Assembly: GCA_015039365.1 (NCBI GenBank) | Contig: WION01000276.1 | Span: 1 to 64,000, forward strand | Source: Amanita rubescens | Taxonomy: Eukaryota > Basidiomycota > Agaricomycetes > Agaricales > Amanitaceae | Reading direction: 5' to 3' | DNA length: 64,000 nt | Shown here: piece after piece, positions 17,000 through 29,060 of the stretch | How the letters are laid out: every line of letters begins with the position of its first letter | Numbering within the stretch: the stretch's first letter is position 1 | The notes under the pieces: generated by a model | What the model saw: only the letters and a program-made list of their open reading frames with translations | Database searches by the model: none | What the model was told of the DNA's origin: nothing | Position numbers and translations under genes: made by a program

Positions 17000-19900
17000 T
17001 TACGAAGGGATGGCACCCCGCAGCCTAATGTCCCTACTGCTTGCTCCGACTGAGAGACCGATTGTGCCTTCCGGACGTCTCCATCCTTGTGCAACAGTAT
17101 CCCAGATGGAGAGATCATAACGTGACAGTCGGATGGTCACCGGCTTCATCTCACCAGGAGCCAACTCAACATCAGTGAATCCTTTGAGGAGAGAAGGCGG
17201 TTCGCCAGAGGAAGGGTCCATGTTGACGTAAAGTTGAGGTATCTTGAAGCGGAGTCGTCAGTCAATGCACTTCCACGACGAATAAACAACAATACCTCTG
17301 CTCCATACAATAATCCAACATTTTTGACATTGAACGTGACATGATAAGCAGGGCGGTGCAACCTGTCCTCCGATTAGCGTGTACAAAACCGGAGAGCTGC
17401 TCCGACAAACCAGATAGCAGCTGATGATCCTTGACCAAAAGGAGATGGTTGCCCGGCATCCCAAGCCTCCTGCAAGTCAGCTTGGACATCGTCCAGATTG
17501 GAAACTTTGGACACTTTAAGTCTACTGTACTCGAACTGGGTGTAACTCAATCCGTAGCCAAACTCAAACCGAGGTGTGATGTTTTTCTGCCCAATATTTA
17601 GCTTCGGGTATGATCCAACTCAACTAACATACCGCATCAAAATGGCGATAGTCAATGAAAAGCCTCACGACGAAAAACCATCAGCTCGACCGCGCCAACG
17701 AGGAAAACAAGGTAGTACATACCCTTCAGTGTACGGGATCTGCACGATCGCATTCGGTCCTCCCGGGTCTGTGGTAATAAGTCGAGTCGGGTAATCGGAA
17801 GCCTGTTTGGCAATTGTGTATGGGAGTCGGCCTGATGGGTTCCAGTCACCGTAAAGAACGTCGACGAGAGAATTTCCAGTTTCTTGACCACCAAGACCAG
17901 CCCACAAGACCTAAAATACTATATGAATATCAGACCACAGGTATTTGAGCATTCAATACGTACAGCAGTGACATTTGGGTGCTCAATCCAAGGCTCGAGG
18001 ATCAGAGGTCCTACGCTATGAACGACAACGATGGTATTGTTGTTTTGCGCTGCGACCGTCAAAACTAACTGGTCGCCTCCATGCCATGTCGTCAAATTGT
18101 TCCTTGGAAACAAAGTCGTGAGCGCGCATCATTAATCACAACCCGGAGCACATACCGATCTCCTGCATTTCCGTCGACGGGGATAAAGCCTTCACCAGAA
18201 TCAGCGTTGATAAACACGATAGCGGCGGACATTTGTGTAGCATACTGTGCCGCTGTTGCAAGATCAAAGTCGCTGAATGTCCAGGAGAAACTCGTGTGAT
18301 CCTTCGCCGCACGTCGCTGGATAGCCTCATAGGGCTGTAAGATAACATAAGTCATGATCGATGATCGCGCATAACTTGATTACGACAAGTGTACTCACCG
18401 AAATAAGGTAAGGGAACGAAGCGACGCCAGAGCCCCATCCCACAGCAAGAATACCTTCGTCACCAGCCTTCCGATGCTCAGGAATGCCCATCCAACCCAC
18501 GAATGACGGAACATACCTGATAAGCGAATTGGTTGGGTCCAGCTACGCCAGGACCCGCATCGCTACCGATCAAGGCAAGACTTATTGGCCTCTTGAGAGG
18601 TAATGCTCCACCAATGTTCTTCAGCAACACCGTGCTCGATGCACCAATTTGGCGAACCAGTTCGGCATGGTCGTCTTGTACATCAACGTGTTCGTTTGTA
18701 GCTTCGTCCAGAGGGTAGAACGCGTTAAAATTAGTTTCGGGATAAGATGGGGAATCTTGGCCCATAAGGTACCACCCAGCGAGAACGCGAGTCGCTAAAC
18801 GACCAGGTTAGCGAATTGTTGCAGGTCGACATCGAGAACCTACCCATATCATCAACTCGAGCCTCGGACACCGTCCCGTTCTCTACATATGCGGTCAGGT
18901 TCCCACCAAAGTAAGAGGTGCCGGAGCCGAAATATATATCTCCGGGCATAGTCATCTAATAAATCTATTCGAAACCGCATCCAGATAGTAAGTCGGCTCT
19001 TAACTCACGTCCAAGCCAGCTACTGCGTCCAACGTGGACGTTGTACTGGGGACATGTGGGGATGGATCAGAAAAGAGTTTAGAAGCTTAACGGTTTCCAC
19101 TTACGCACCCCAGTCAGACATAATGACTAACGCGGAAATCAGCTAAGCACCCAGATGGTCATACTACTCACAGCCTTGAAAGCCGAATTCGCGTTTGATA
19201 ATGTCATTCAGAACCTTGTCATTCTGGCATGCATACGTAGCGTTAATAAGGTCTGGCATCCTTCTCTTAAGATGCTGCATTGGACAACGCTTCATGTGAC
19301 ATACTGTAGCTGCACATAATGCTGGCCATACCGGCCATTATACTTTTCAAGAAAGGCTGAGTATAGATTTCATGTTCAATGCGATCATCAACGTTGGAGG
19401 ATTCCTGTATTCGGAAATGTTCTTGTTCACTGTGCTAAAGTCAGCGCATATGACTAGAGACAATACGTAAAACCCACTTGTTGATCAAATGCTTCGCGCA
19501 GGCCTGAACGCCAGCTTGTTGTATTCCAAGAATGGTCTCGTATGCAGCTTCTCCAGCAAGGAAAGGATCGGCACCGAATCCTTCCCAATTCCTTCCGCCT
19601 TGTGGAACTCGGCCGATATTCATCATGGGACCCAAAACGATATTGACACCTTTGCCACGGTGTTCCATACCCATGTAGTAGCCACGCAGACGAATCATCT
19701 TGCGATTAAAGCTAAGCCACTGATCAGTGATTGGTATAGAACTTGGAAAAGGTTCATACGTCGTAGCAGCGTTGATTCCAGCGGGGAAAGTAGTTACACG
19801 GTCTGCAGCGCGGACACCCAAGGGAGAATCCTGGGACAATTATAAGGCCAAATTCACTTTGACAACATCTAACTCACCTCCAGACAAAGACCAGGCCAAC

Positions 19901-20513
19901 CCGTGCCATTTGCAAGTTGAACAGATGGGATATTGCCCTATGTAATAAAGTTCACCACCAATCAGATGTAAAACCTTGCGACTTACAATGCATCTGCCGC
20001 CCATCGCGCCAACGCCAGTTACGGTGCTGACTTTGTCCTGCAGAGAGAATCCAGATATCTGTTGTATTCACCGCAGACGTCAGTAACGGGTCGCAAAAAC
20101 ACGATCATAGAATATGAGAAGCGTGGAAATCTCGTGACAGAGCCAAAATACGCCTCGAAAAGTGTTCAGGGACAGACGATGCATGATGATTTCGCGTGTC
20201 CATTGGTACAGACCTTTGCTTTTGCCTTGGCATATGCAGCAGCCCACGCTGGATGAAAGTTGGGGATCAAAGATGAATAGACCTAAGCCAAAATCAGAGA
20301 CTCAGAGTTGGATGGAAACAAGTAAGCTCTACTCACTGGGGGTGGATATCGAGGATCCGTAGCAGGGAACACTCCAGGGATTGCTTGCTCAGTGGGGGTC
20401 GGAAACGGTGTGAAGGGATAAATCGCCGGTATGGATATGGAGGACGGGAGAGCACTCTCAGCCAGCACAGGCAGTACCAACGGGAGGGCAACCAACAGCG
20501 ACAGCGAATGCAT
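17000..20513 (-). CDS. Secreted GH3 beta-glucosidase
   Basis: Multi-exon gene starting at 20513 with a signal peptide (MHSLSLLVALPLVLPVLAES). Ordered GH3 motifs are visible: SVQLANGTGWPG; DSPLGVRAADRVTTFPAG; MGMEHRGKGVNIVLGP; RNWEGFGADPFLAGEA; CAKHLIN; IMCSYS; YACQNDKVLNDIIKREFGF; and VMSDWGA at about 19108-19128, whose Asp is the retaining nucleophile. The second domain has STVLLKNIGGALPL, GSDAGPG and LWAGLGGQETGNSLVDVLYG. The C-terminal fibronectin-III-like domain has LYVDYRHFD, PRFEFGYGLSYTQFEYS and LRGAIPS before the stop. It should hydrolyse terminal beta-glucosyl residues of cello-oligosaccharides outside the cell. About 20 short introns are implied. I saw no certain frameshift, but not every junction was proven. 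It lies next to an EF-1Bgamma relic and far from the other glycosidase genes, so no cluster is evident. Confidence 0.9.
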
Positions 20514-21886
20514 CGCGGCTGAAGGAGAAGTTCGTTTGCCGGATAGAGACCCAATCCTGAACTATGCCTATTTAATTGGTCGAAGCTGAAACTAGGGTCA
20601 ACTATACTTATCACTACTCCGGCGTGTCCAACCCCTGCAAACCAACTGGGAGATTGAAGGTCATACGGTGGGGACGGACGCCCGACCTTGCGCCGAAGGT
20701 CATTCGACGCTGAAGCCGTTCATTTGAAACGCAAAAATGTGGCAGTACCTCAGTGTGATGCGATTCCCGTAAAAAGCAGGTTTGGGCTCGGCCAATGCAC
20801 AGGCTCACTAATCGATTGAGGTTACGATAGATTGTTACCTGAGCAAGTTGGATGGTCGGACAATTTATCCTTGGCGACGCTAATACCTCGAAATAGACTT
20901 CATCCTGGCAACTTCTGCGGAGAAGAATATAAGATTGTTCGCGTGAGTATTGCAGACGGTGACATTTGAAAAGAGGGCCTGAAAGGACGTCCAACGAAAC
21001 GAAATAAAAGACACAATGCACATCATTATGACAGTCATCCCGCGTACTCGATCTTGTGGAGTACAGACCTCGCAACCGGCCACTTCTTCCTCGCGCGATT
21101 CGTACTATTATCTGTGTCCGTCCAACTCGGGATTGTTTGATAATTTTCTGATGACATGCAACCCGTAAGCAACAATAGGGATTGAAATTTCTAGGTCTTA
21201 CCAATGGCAGGAGCTCTGTTGACTTTCTACGACGTGCCAGCATCCCTACCAGGACCCTGTAAACTTCAGCGGACGGGAGGGATCGATCACTATGCTCAGG
21301 AGTCGGTGCGTGGCACCTATTTCTATACTTATACTCTCAACGCATCAAAAATGCCGAAGAACTTCAATACGGCTTCTCGCCCAAAAAAGCAACAAGAGCC
21401 TGAAGATGTCTGTACTGGCGTTCCACAGAGCACGGGAAAAGACGGTGGGGATAAGATGGTAGCGTCCAAAAGAGATTAGGAACCCAGCTGAGCCTCCGTT
21501 GAAAGCGTGGATCACTCTTCCTCGAACAGGCCCTCGGCGACTCGGAGTCTCGGACAATACGGTCCTACGGAATGCGTGACCCGGCAAATTCCGCAGAGCC
21601 AGGACTCGTCCTGCGGGAGTTGCGTTGACGTTCAAAGGCTTGCTGCCGGGAGTAGCCAGTCGTGAACCTGCCATAGTTTGTGCCTGCCTTTGAAGGCGGT
21701 ACCGGAGTGATCTGACTGTCCCACCAGGGAAAGAGTATCAAAGTCGAAAAGGTTGAATCTATAATTACGTCGTCGAAGTAGATAATACTGTAAGTACAGG
21801 GTGGGAGCAAAGATAAAAAAGACTGAAGTCAATTTCTTGACTCAGCGCAAGTCGAATGGCCAAGGAAGCCGTCGTTCTATCGTGGT
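20514..21886. other. Intergenic, only unsupported ORFs
   Basis: Contains the GH3 promoter and the 3' side of copy B. A minus-strand open frame of 209 codons (20614-21243) has no recognisable motif and an odd mix of Arg, Cys and His, and I do not regard it as a gene. No repeats were noticed. Confidence 0.4.
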
Positions 21887-24800
21887 CTAGTCATAGTACG
21901 GAGTCCCCTTGAATCTGGAGACTATCTGTGCTCTCGGGAAATCAAAAAGACTTAGAAGCCGTTCCTCCCCATCCTCCCCTCCATATCCACATACATCATG
22001 GAATACCTTGATTGCATTCAGGTGGGCATCGGTGAGACGGTACATACCCCAGAATGGTTGAACGATGTAAGTCAAACCTAGACAGTCGACTTCTGCCTTT
22101 TCCATCCTTGACTCCCCATTCTGATCGGTAGACCAGTAGATTTCCAGGTCTCCGCACTGTGAGAAGGTGATGTTGCGGATAAAGCAGTACACCTTATTCG
22201 GTCGATTAGGGTCTTCTTCCAACCTACGTCGGATATTAATATGAACATTCAGTGAATGTACCAATTCTGGTTTGAGATGCAATTAGGTCTGAAGAAGCAT
22301 CAACTTCTCATCGGAAGAAAGTCACATACCAAATGTTGGAGTGTCACAGTTTCCATCTAATATTCGGCGCAGTTGTGGTAGTAGCGCGCGGAATGCCTTA
22401 ATGCAATCCTGTCTAGGCAAGTCAAAATCGCTTTTGATAGTCATACCCCTCGCGACAGTGAATCTAGAAGGTGGCCATACAATTCCATTGACCGCATATC
22501 AATTAGAATGAGAATACCTCATACCTTGTCCACTCGCCCAAATCTACTGATATACCACCCGAGGGGTGGATAGATGACCAGATTCGCCACGGCTGCCTTT
22601 TTTCACGTGCTCCAGACGAAAAGAAATTATCTCCAAACGTGATGTTTCTCGAGCCATGAGCACCCATTATGACGTACACTTCATTTGCGTTTAGTAGTGG
22701 TAATGGAAGAGGAGTCGAAAGTTTATAAATTGCTATACGATATGCGTACTGCACCATAGTTTCCATGGTATCATAGAAACCAGCTAAAAGGTCTCTTATA
22801 TCGGTCTTCACGGGTAGGGTGCGCTGCCTTAGCACAAAGGATATGTGCCGCTGTAGAGAAAGAGAAGGTAGTTGTGTAATCGACTCCAGTACGGGGACAT
22901 CCAGTATTGTAATGGCATTGGGTTCAGGTATTGACCACTATAACCAAGAACCAAGTTGAACGAGGATAGCATATATCCTAGAGAAAGTCAATACGAACCA
23001 CGGAAAGATGGTCATCCGTGCCGATGTCGATGTAAACGTCATGATAATCTATTAGTACACCATAACGCTTCTGTGGATAAACGCTGTCGGATAGATAACT
23101 CTTCAAGTGTCTTCTGAAATACGGTGCGACAATCTATATCATAAATCCTTCAAGTTCAATTTTGCCTCTTTCAGCCAACGACGAACCTTGGATCCGTTAA
23201 CCTGATCGCCCATAAGTATGGGTCAATCCAATTACTTCACTTAACTCACAAAAGATATCCAAGACCACACCGAACAAGCCTCGTCCCTTGTGCTGTAGTC
23301 AAGGAATCTTAGCAACTCTGAGGGAAAAAAATGAGTGGTGGATTATATCCAATGAAAACCAGAGCGCACTTCCACGGAAAAGGATTCCGGGCGTCAGCTT
23401 TGACTCGCAGACGCCAAATATTTGCCGGATGTGTGCGTGCCTAATACATTCAAGTGGCTGCGAACGGTTAGCAATGAAAACGTACTTGTAACGAGAGAAA
23501 GTTTCGAATTCCTTTCGAAAGGTCTATGTGCCAATGAATTCGGGACTTGTCACGGGTGCATGGTGATAAATATTTGACAGGTACATACGGCGAGAGCGTA
23601 ACTTCCAATGTACCTTCGAAACGTAAAAATGTCTGCTTTACCATCGATCTTCACTAAGGATTCCTCTGCAAGCTGATCATGGTCAATTTGATCTTCGGTT
23701 GGAAGACTCTCGATGGAATGTATGTCCGCGATCTTGTATTTGTGATACTGGGCGAGAAAAAGATTAACACACATTTCGATGAAGCATTAGGAAAGCCTAC
23801 GTCGGAAGTGTCAAGATCCTCAAAAACACCATTAGCTTCACAGCGACCGCTTGCGATGAAACGACGTGTATCAAGCCCGAGCTGTACCTGGAACCCGTAT
23901 GAATATGTCGCATTTAGCATGATCAACCACTAACTAGGAAATTTAGGCGTAGGTCATCCATGCGTCTTACGTAGTCTGCATTCAGACGGCTCAGCGGATC
24001 CTTGTACAGCATCCGCTTTCCGAAGGATTTATGTGATTTCTTGAGAATCTCATCCAGATTGTCCTTCATCCTCGATAAGCAGCTGGTTAAAGAAGAAAGG
24101 TGAAATTAGCGATGATCAGATTCGTGGCAATAGCTCGCACGAATTGAATTTATAAAATAACTGCATGAATTCCGAGTCCCCGCTCGTTGCCCCGCCATGA
24201 GAACGTATCTGGTTGTTCAGCATTGTCAAGAGTTCAGTGATTGCAGTGACTAAGCCTTGAAGGTTTGCTATATTATTACGAACGTCCTGCCGTAAGATAC
24301 CCGTTGAACATGACACGTAAAACAGAAGAATGGATTGTATACCTGATAATCTTTTAGTATGACGTTTAAAGTTTGTGTGGTGGCCTTCAGAGGCGGGAAA
24401 ACTGCACCCAGTGCGGTAGCGACATCAAGCGCCCGTATAAAGTTGTCGACCCATGTGTCTCCGCGGCCAGCGTGCAGTAAGTTTGGAGAATCATTGCGAT
24501 CGCGCCCGGTCGTCGAGGGCTCTGCTCTTCTGACGATGAAAAACCTTGTGAGGTTTGGAAAGTTCATGACAAGTAATGAGGCCGGCATAGGCGGGTATCT
24601 TTCTTGTATCTCCTGTCATCTGTCAGGGGCAACAGCATTCTCATTTATAGACGCTGACGAGGCTATGTTAGAACAGAAAGTCCCATAAACGATCATCAGC
24701 GTAACTTGACTGTCCAGGATAAGGAGTACAGCAATACCGAATTTCAGTCGGGTGCATGTGAAGACATCTGGAGTCCATAACAATATGCATACAACAGTCC

Positions 24801-25100
24801 GCATACAACATCAATCGTGCAGAGCGGCCTCACCACTAGACGCGCCATTCCCGCCCAACTCTCCCTTTTTCATGCAACTTGGGATAACTTGGGATTCAGG
24901 ATTGTTCAACAGCTATCCAAAGATCTGCGGTCCATAAGCAACCTCACGCGCATCACGATAAAACAGACCTGCTGAGTCTTGCCGACAATTTTGTTGCCTA
25001 AGCTAGCATGGGTAAGTCCTGCTGTCCGTCGATCGCGACTCTCCCGCGGAAGTCAGTTCGACGTTCAAGGGTCCGTCGGTGGGTTGACCTTCATCGCGGG
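21887..25100 (-). CDS. Copy B of kinase-like/helical-domain family (longest copy)
   Basis: Exons read on the minus strand: a weak N-terminal exon near 24990-25150 (YRTRDEGQPTDGPLNVELTS, which needs a frame change to continue); 24340-24588 with DTWVDNFIRALDVATALG; DVRNNIANLQGLVTAITELL (about 24170-24290); KSHKSFGKRMLYKDPLSRLN; VQLGLDTRRFIASGRCEA; VDGKADIFTFRRYIG (about 23600); FRKEFETFSRYKY; and HAHIRQIFGVCESKLTPGIL (about 23390-23430). The last three look like a protein-kinase N-lobe without clear catalytic motifs. After IDIGTDDHLSVV, an exon beginning WSIPEPNAITILDVPVLESI runs through RHISFVLRQRTL into LLNANEVYVIMGAHGS. The final exon 21887-22282 contains DLEIYWSTDQNGES and ends SRFKGTPYYD. 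Length is about 800 residues. An N-terminal helical domain plus pseudokinase recalls MLKL-type cell-death proteins, which is inference. The 5' end may be damaged. Confidence 0.5.
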
Positions 25101-25209
25101 TTCGATAAAGTCGAGAGGAAAGCAGTACTGTGACTCGGACTCGGAGCTTAGGTTTCGGATTTGAAAGTCTTCGTTGAATGGCGAAACGATGCGGATATCA
25201 GGTACTCTC

Positions 25210-26250
25210 GGCGCAACCGAACTATAACTATTTGAGATCCACAAAAATATTGATTTCAGAATGCCAGATTGCCAGTGAAAGAACATATTTCTGACAACTT
25301 CTGAAAGACGTAGATTTAGTAAGGCGCTTTACCTAAGAGTCCTTCCAATGGGCAGATATGAAGATGGCGAGCTCGTGTACATGACGTACTGCTTACAGCT
25401 GTTTGCATAAATGTTGGCACTTTTGGAAATTGAATGTTTGGTCGACGAGATGTATTGTACACCTAGCATAGGGTTAATGCTCAGATTCAGCCAAAGCCAG
25501 CTGTGGCCTACCATAAATCCCTCGTGAGATGGCTGTCAGCATGGTTTTCTGCATTTACAAGTGGGCTCAAGAATATCAAGGTTGGCATTTCGTCGAACAG
25601 TGCAGATGGATACTTATGACCGCATACACTTGGAATTGAAGCTCGCCGCATATAATGGGGACGTCAAACACTTGAAGAACATGGTCGTACATCATCCAGA
25701 TGCCTTCTACCGTGAGCTGGAGGTGTTAGTAGTTCTAGTGCGTCTTTTCTGTGCCGCTAGAGTTTACAAATCCCCCGAGTGTCTTGCCTCGAACTGCATA
25801 CGCCAAGCTCCTATGACTATCCAGCCCCCGACAGGATCCCTCTATCTTATGGCCGTGTTGTCATTTGCGTCCGACTCTACTCCGGTTCCCTTTGTCCCCC
25901 CGGGCTGCTGTCCCACAATCCTCTTTCAGAGGTTGCCAGAAATATGTTCTTTCACTGTATTCTGAAATCAATATTTTTGTGGACCTCAAATAGTTCGGTT
26001 CAGTTGCTCCGAATTTACATCTGAAATGTTTCCGGAAATCAATCATTTTTATGATTTTCAGATAGCTCGTCAGTTAGTCTGAATCTATGTCTTTCAGAAA
26101 CTGTTATACAGGAGCCAATGAACCTCAAAAATATGTTCTTTTGCCAGCATTCCGAAATCAATATTTTCGTGGACCCCAAATATTTCGGTTCAGTTGCTCC
26201 AAATTTGCATCTGAAGTGTTCCCTGAAATCAACCATTTTTGTGATTTTTC
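25210..26250. repeat. Inverted and direct repeats, possible small mobile element
   Basis: The segment 25216-25307, reverse-complemented, matches 25922-26010 over about 90 bp. Shared words include CAGAAATATGTTCTTTCACT and TGAAATCAATATTTTTGTGG. A second, direct copy of the right arm lies at 26091-26250, including the following stretch around ATTTTTGTGATTTT, giving a period of about 169 bp. Between the arms is a plus-strand open frame (25561-25965) with LAAYNGDVKHLKNMV, which vaguely resembles an ankyrin helix but is not convincing. No target-site duplication was identified. Confidence 0.55.
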
Positions 26251-26639
26251 ATCTTGAGCTTTGCTAAGGCGAACTTACGCTCGAGAACACCGGGATCATA
26301 TTCCGAAATATGCTACCTTTGCTTTTCACTTATAAAAAAGTTGCATCGAAGAGGGCAACAGTCGTTTGTAGATTAGTATCGTTAGTTATCTGGAAAAACT
26401 TCCATCATATTTAAAGAGAACACTGGCTGCTGAGTGACTGACACATACCGGGTGTGAAAGTGAAGACAGACTTGTGACTGCCTCTGCACGGTTGAAGACA
26501 CATCGCCGGTATAGCATATCATAGCACCATCAGTGGTACGGATGTGGGCAATGTGATTGGTTGCGGTCGGAACAGCCAGGTGAAGACACGCATACATAAA
26601 TTAAACCAGCTTGTTCAAAAACGAAATTTCAAAAGTATA
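26251..26639. other. No gene recognised
   Basis: AT-leaning stretch between the repeat block and the truncated end of copy C. A 71-codon minus-strand ORF (26382-26597) lacks recognisable features. Confidence 0.3.
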
Positions 26640-27985
26640 ATTTGAAAGCGTCCTGACCCTGCTCGGCGACCGTAGAAGTGTCAAGATCTTTGGTCTTCAC
26701 AGTGATGCTTTGTGATGATACGACGAATATTAAGGTCGAGTTGCAGCTGTAATCCATATAAATATTGTGTTCTTAGGACGATCAGCTGCGTACCATGAAA
26801 TTCAAACGCAGATCACCGATACGCTTCGTGTAATTTGCATTAAGACGACTCAACGCGTCTTTATATAGTGTCCACTTTCCGAAGGATTTATGCGATTTCT
26901 TTAGAATCACAAGAAGGTCGTCCTTCATGCTCGATAAGCATCTGGTTCAGAAAGAGAATGGTTAAATTAAATTCAGCTGAATCATAGCAGTGGCCCGTAC
27001 GATTTGAACTCGTCAATCAACTCCGTGAACTCGGTATCCTTGTTTATATCTTTGCCATACAGCTGTATTTGGCGGCCCAGTATATTCGAAAGCTCGGTGA
27101 TCGCGGTGACTAAGTCTTGAAGGCTTGCTATATTGTTGCGAGCTTCCTGGGCGCGAGAAATGAGATAAATAAGGCTCGTGAAAGAGATGGAAGAGTGAAT
27201 ACTTGGAAACCCTTCAGTATGACATTCAAAGCCTCGGTAGCGGCCTTCAAAGGTGGGAAGGTTGCACTCAGTGCAGACGCAACATCAAGCGCCCGTATAA
27301 AGTTGTCGACCCATGTGTCTCTGCGGCCGGCGTGCAATAAGTTTGGAGAATCACTGCGATCGCGCTCGGTCGTGGAGGTCCCTGCTCTTCTGAGGACAAA
27401 AAACCTTGTGAGGCTTGGAAAGTTCATGAGAAGTAATGAGAGTATAAGCCGGTACCTTCTTTGTATCTCCTGTCATTCGTCAGGTGTAAGCGTTGGCAGG
27501 GGCGACAACATTCTCATTTATAAATACTGGCAAGCTATGCCAGAACAGAAAGTGCCATAAATGCTCATTAGCGTAACTTGACTGTCCATGATACGAATTT
27601 CAGGAGGGTGCATTTGAAGACATCTGTAATCCATACTAACAAGTACAACAGCATCAATTGTACGCAGCACGCGCCTCACTCAATTCTCTCTTTTCGTGAA
27701 ACTCGGGATTCGGAATTGTTCGACAGCTTTCCAATGACCTGCAGCACATAAGCAACCACACGCGCATCATGATCAAACCTTCTCAGTCTTGCCGACAATT
27801 TTGTCGCCTACTAAGCTAGTATGACCCATTGGTAAGTCTAGCTGTCCGTTGATCGCGGCCCCTCCCGCGGGAGTCAATTTGAAACTCAAGGGTCCTTCGG
27901 TGGGTTGACCTTCATCAAGGGTTCGATAAATTAGGATATCGTCAAGAGGAAAGCACAAACCGGAGTGGTATGACAAGCTTTGAAT
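26640..27985 (-). pseudogene. Copy C of kinase-like/helical-domain family, truncated
   Basis: Contains the N-terminal exon 27773-27976 (IYRTLDEGQPTEGPLSFKLT, LPMGHTSLVGDKIVG) in an open frame. Then come 27128-27427 (DTWVDNFIRALDVASALSAT), a helical stretch near 27000-27130 (NNIASLQDLVTAITEL), and KSHKSFGKWTLYKDALSRLN around 26880. Homology stops near 26700, before the kinase-like part present in copies A and B. It shares the 9-residue word DTWVDNFIR with copy B exactly, so these two are closer to each other than to copy A. It is probably a truncated tandem duplicate, though a short functional N-terminal-only protein cannot be excluded. Confidence 0.55.
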
Positions 27986-28079
27986 TTCGGATTTGAAAGG
28001 GTCTTCGTTAAATTGCGTATTATGGGAATCGAGGTGGATATCAAGTACAAATGGGCGGGTTAAAGTAATGCATTACTGC

Positions 28080-28439
28080 CAGAAGTCGAATGACATCCGC
28101 AGACGGCAACGACAAAAGAGGGATAAAAGAGATCCCCCGAGGGCATGCCGACGTTTCCGCATTAGGAAGTAGCGTGATCCGGCTCCAAGATAGATGCTCA
28201 CAGACCATCTCCAAAATTCATTCGACTGGCAACAACGAAGAATGTATATCCTGTCCTATCTGTCACCGCACACTCAACGGGTGTTGAATGAGGACAAGAT
28301 TTGCAGACTCGCCGGATGAGTGGCGAACCTCAAGTCAAAACGAAATCGGGGGGCGAAGTAAAGACGATTTGGATGTAAATACGATACACGAAGCGAGCAA
28401 ACAGTGCATCGTGAATGTGTTTTCTCGTCACAAAGCAAT
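28080..28439. other. No gene recognised
   Basis: Between copy C and fragment D. A 65-codon plus-strand ORF (28090-28287) contains CISCPICHRT, which looks like a zinc-binding knuckle but is too short to support a gene. Confidence 0.3.
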
Positions 28440-29005
28440 CGATGCTTGCTGACCCGATGACGACGGATACATTCTAAGCTTCCTCTGCGCTAATCACGGC
28501 TCCTGTGAGTGGCGACCCGATCTGGGTGACGTGGGCGCGCCTGCGTCTCTGACTCTGATTCTGAGTCTGAAGATCTGAAGGCTGACTGTCCATGGAGTAC
28601 AGCGATACAGCATTCCAGTCGGGCGCATCTTGAAGATCGACATCCAACGATCCACTACAATGTACAAAAACATCAATCGTGCAGAGCAAGCGCCTCACCC
28701 CTGGCGGCAGCTTTCCCACCTGACTCTTTCAATTTTCCCTTTTCATACAACTCGGGATTGTTCCAATGGCTTGTAGTTCATAAGATGCATTATGAAAAAA
28801 ACCAGATCTTGTCGTATGGGTAAATCAGGCTGCCGTCGATCGCGACGCCGGACGCTACAAGCCTAAGGATCTGTCCTTGAACATGGGTTGGGACATTGTG
28901 GAAAGAAAAGCATGATTGCCTGAATGGCATTGACCACATAGGGGTTATACATGGTTGTCGAGCACGTCTGTTACCACGGTGTCGCGACCCGATCTGAGTC
29001 ACGTG
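28440..29005 (-). pseudogene. Fragment D of the kinase-like/helical-domain family
   Basis: Two pieces related to the extreme N-terminal exons of copies A-C. One is an exon near 28800-28860 with SGVAIDGSLIYPYDKIW, parallel to VAIDGKPGLSINDMVY in copy A. The other is a downstream piece at 28570-28700 with LLCTIDVFVHCSGSLDV and SLYSMDSQ, parallel to words in copies B and C. Nothing of the helical or kinase-like parts follows. It is best seen as a relic that abuts the RPO41 promoter. Confidence 0.4.
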
Positions 29006-29060
29006 AACAGGAGCGTCGTTAAATTTTGAAAGTGGTTCAGGTGTCGCGACTTTGCCAGCA

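Noticed and set aside
20614..21243. 209-codon minus-strand ORF upstream of the GH3 gene
   Set aside because: No recognisable domain, unusual composition (many Arg, Cys, His) and no exon-like borders. Probably chance.
25561..25965. Ankyrin-like gene between the inverted repeats
   Set aside because: A single weak helix-like word (LAAYNGDVKHLKNMV), then Pro-rich sequence without further repeats. Not enough for a gene call.
28090..28287. Zinc-knuckle mini-protein (CISCPICHRT)
   Set aside because: A single CxxC-xxC-like word in a 65-codon ORF with no homologous context. Likely chance.
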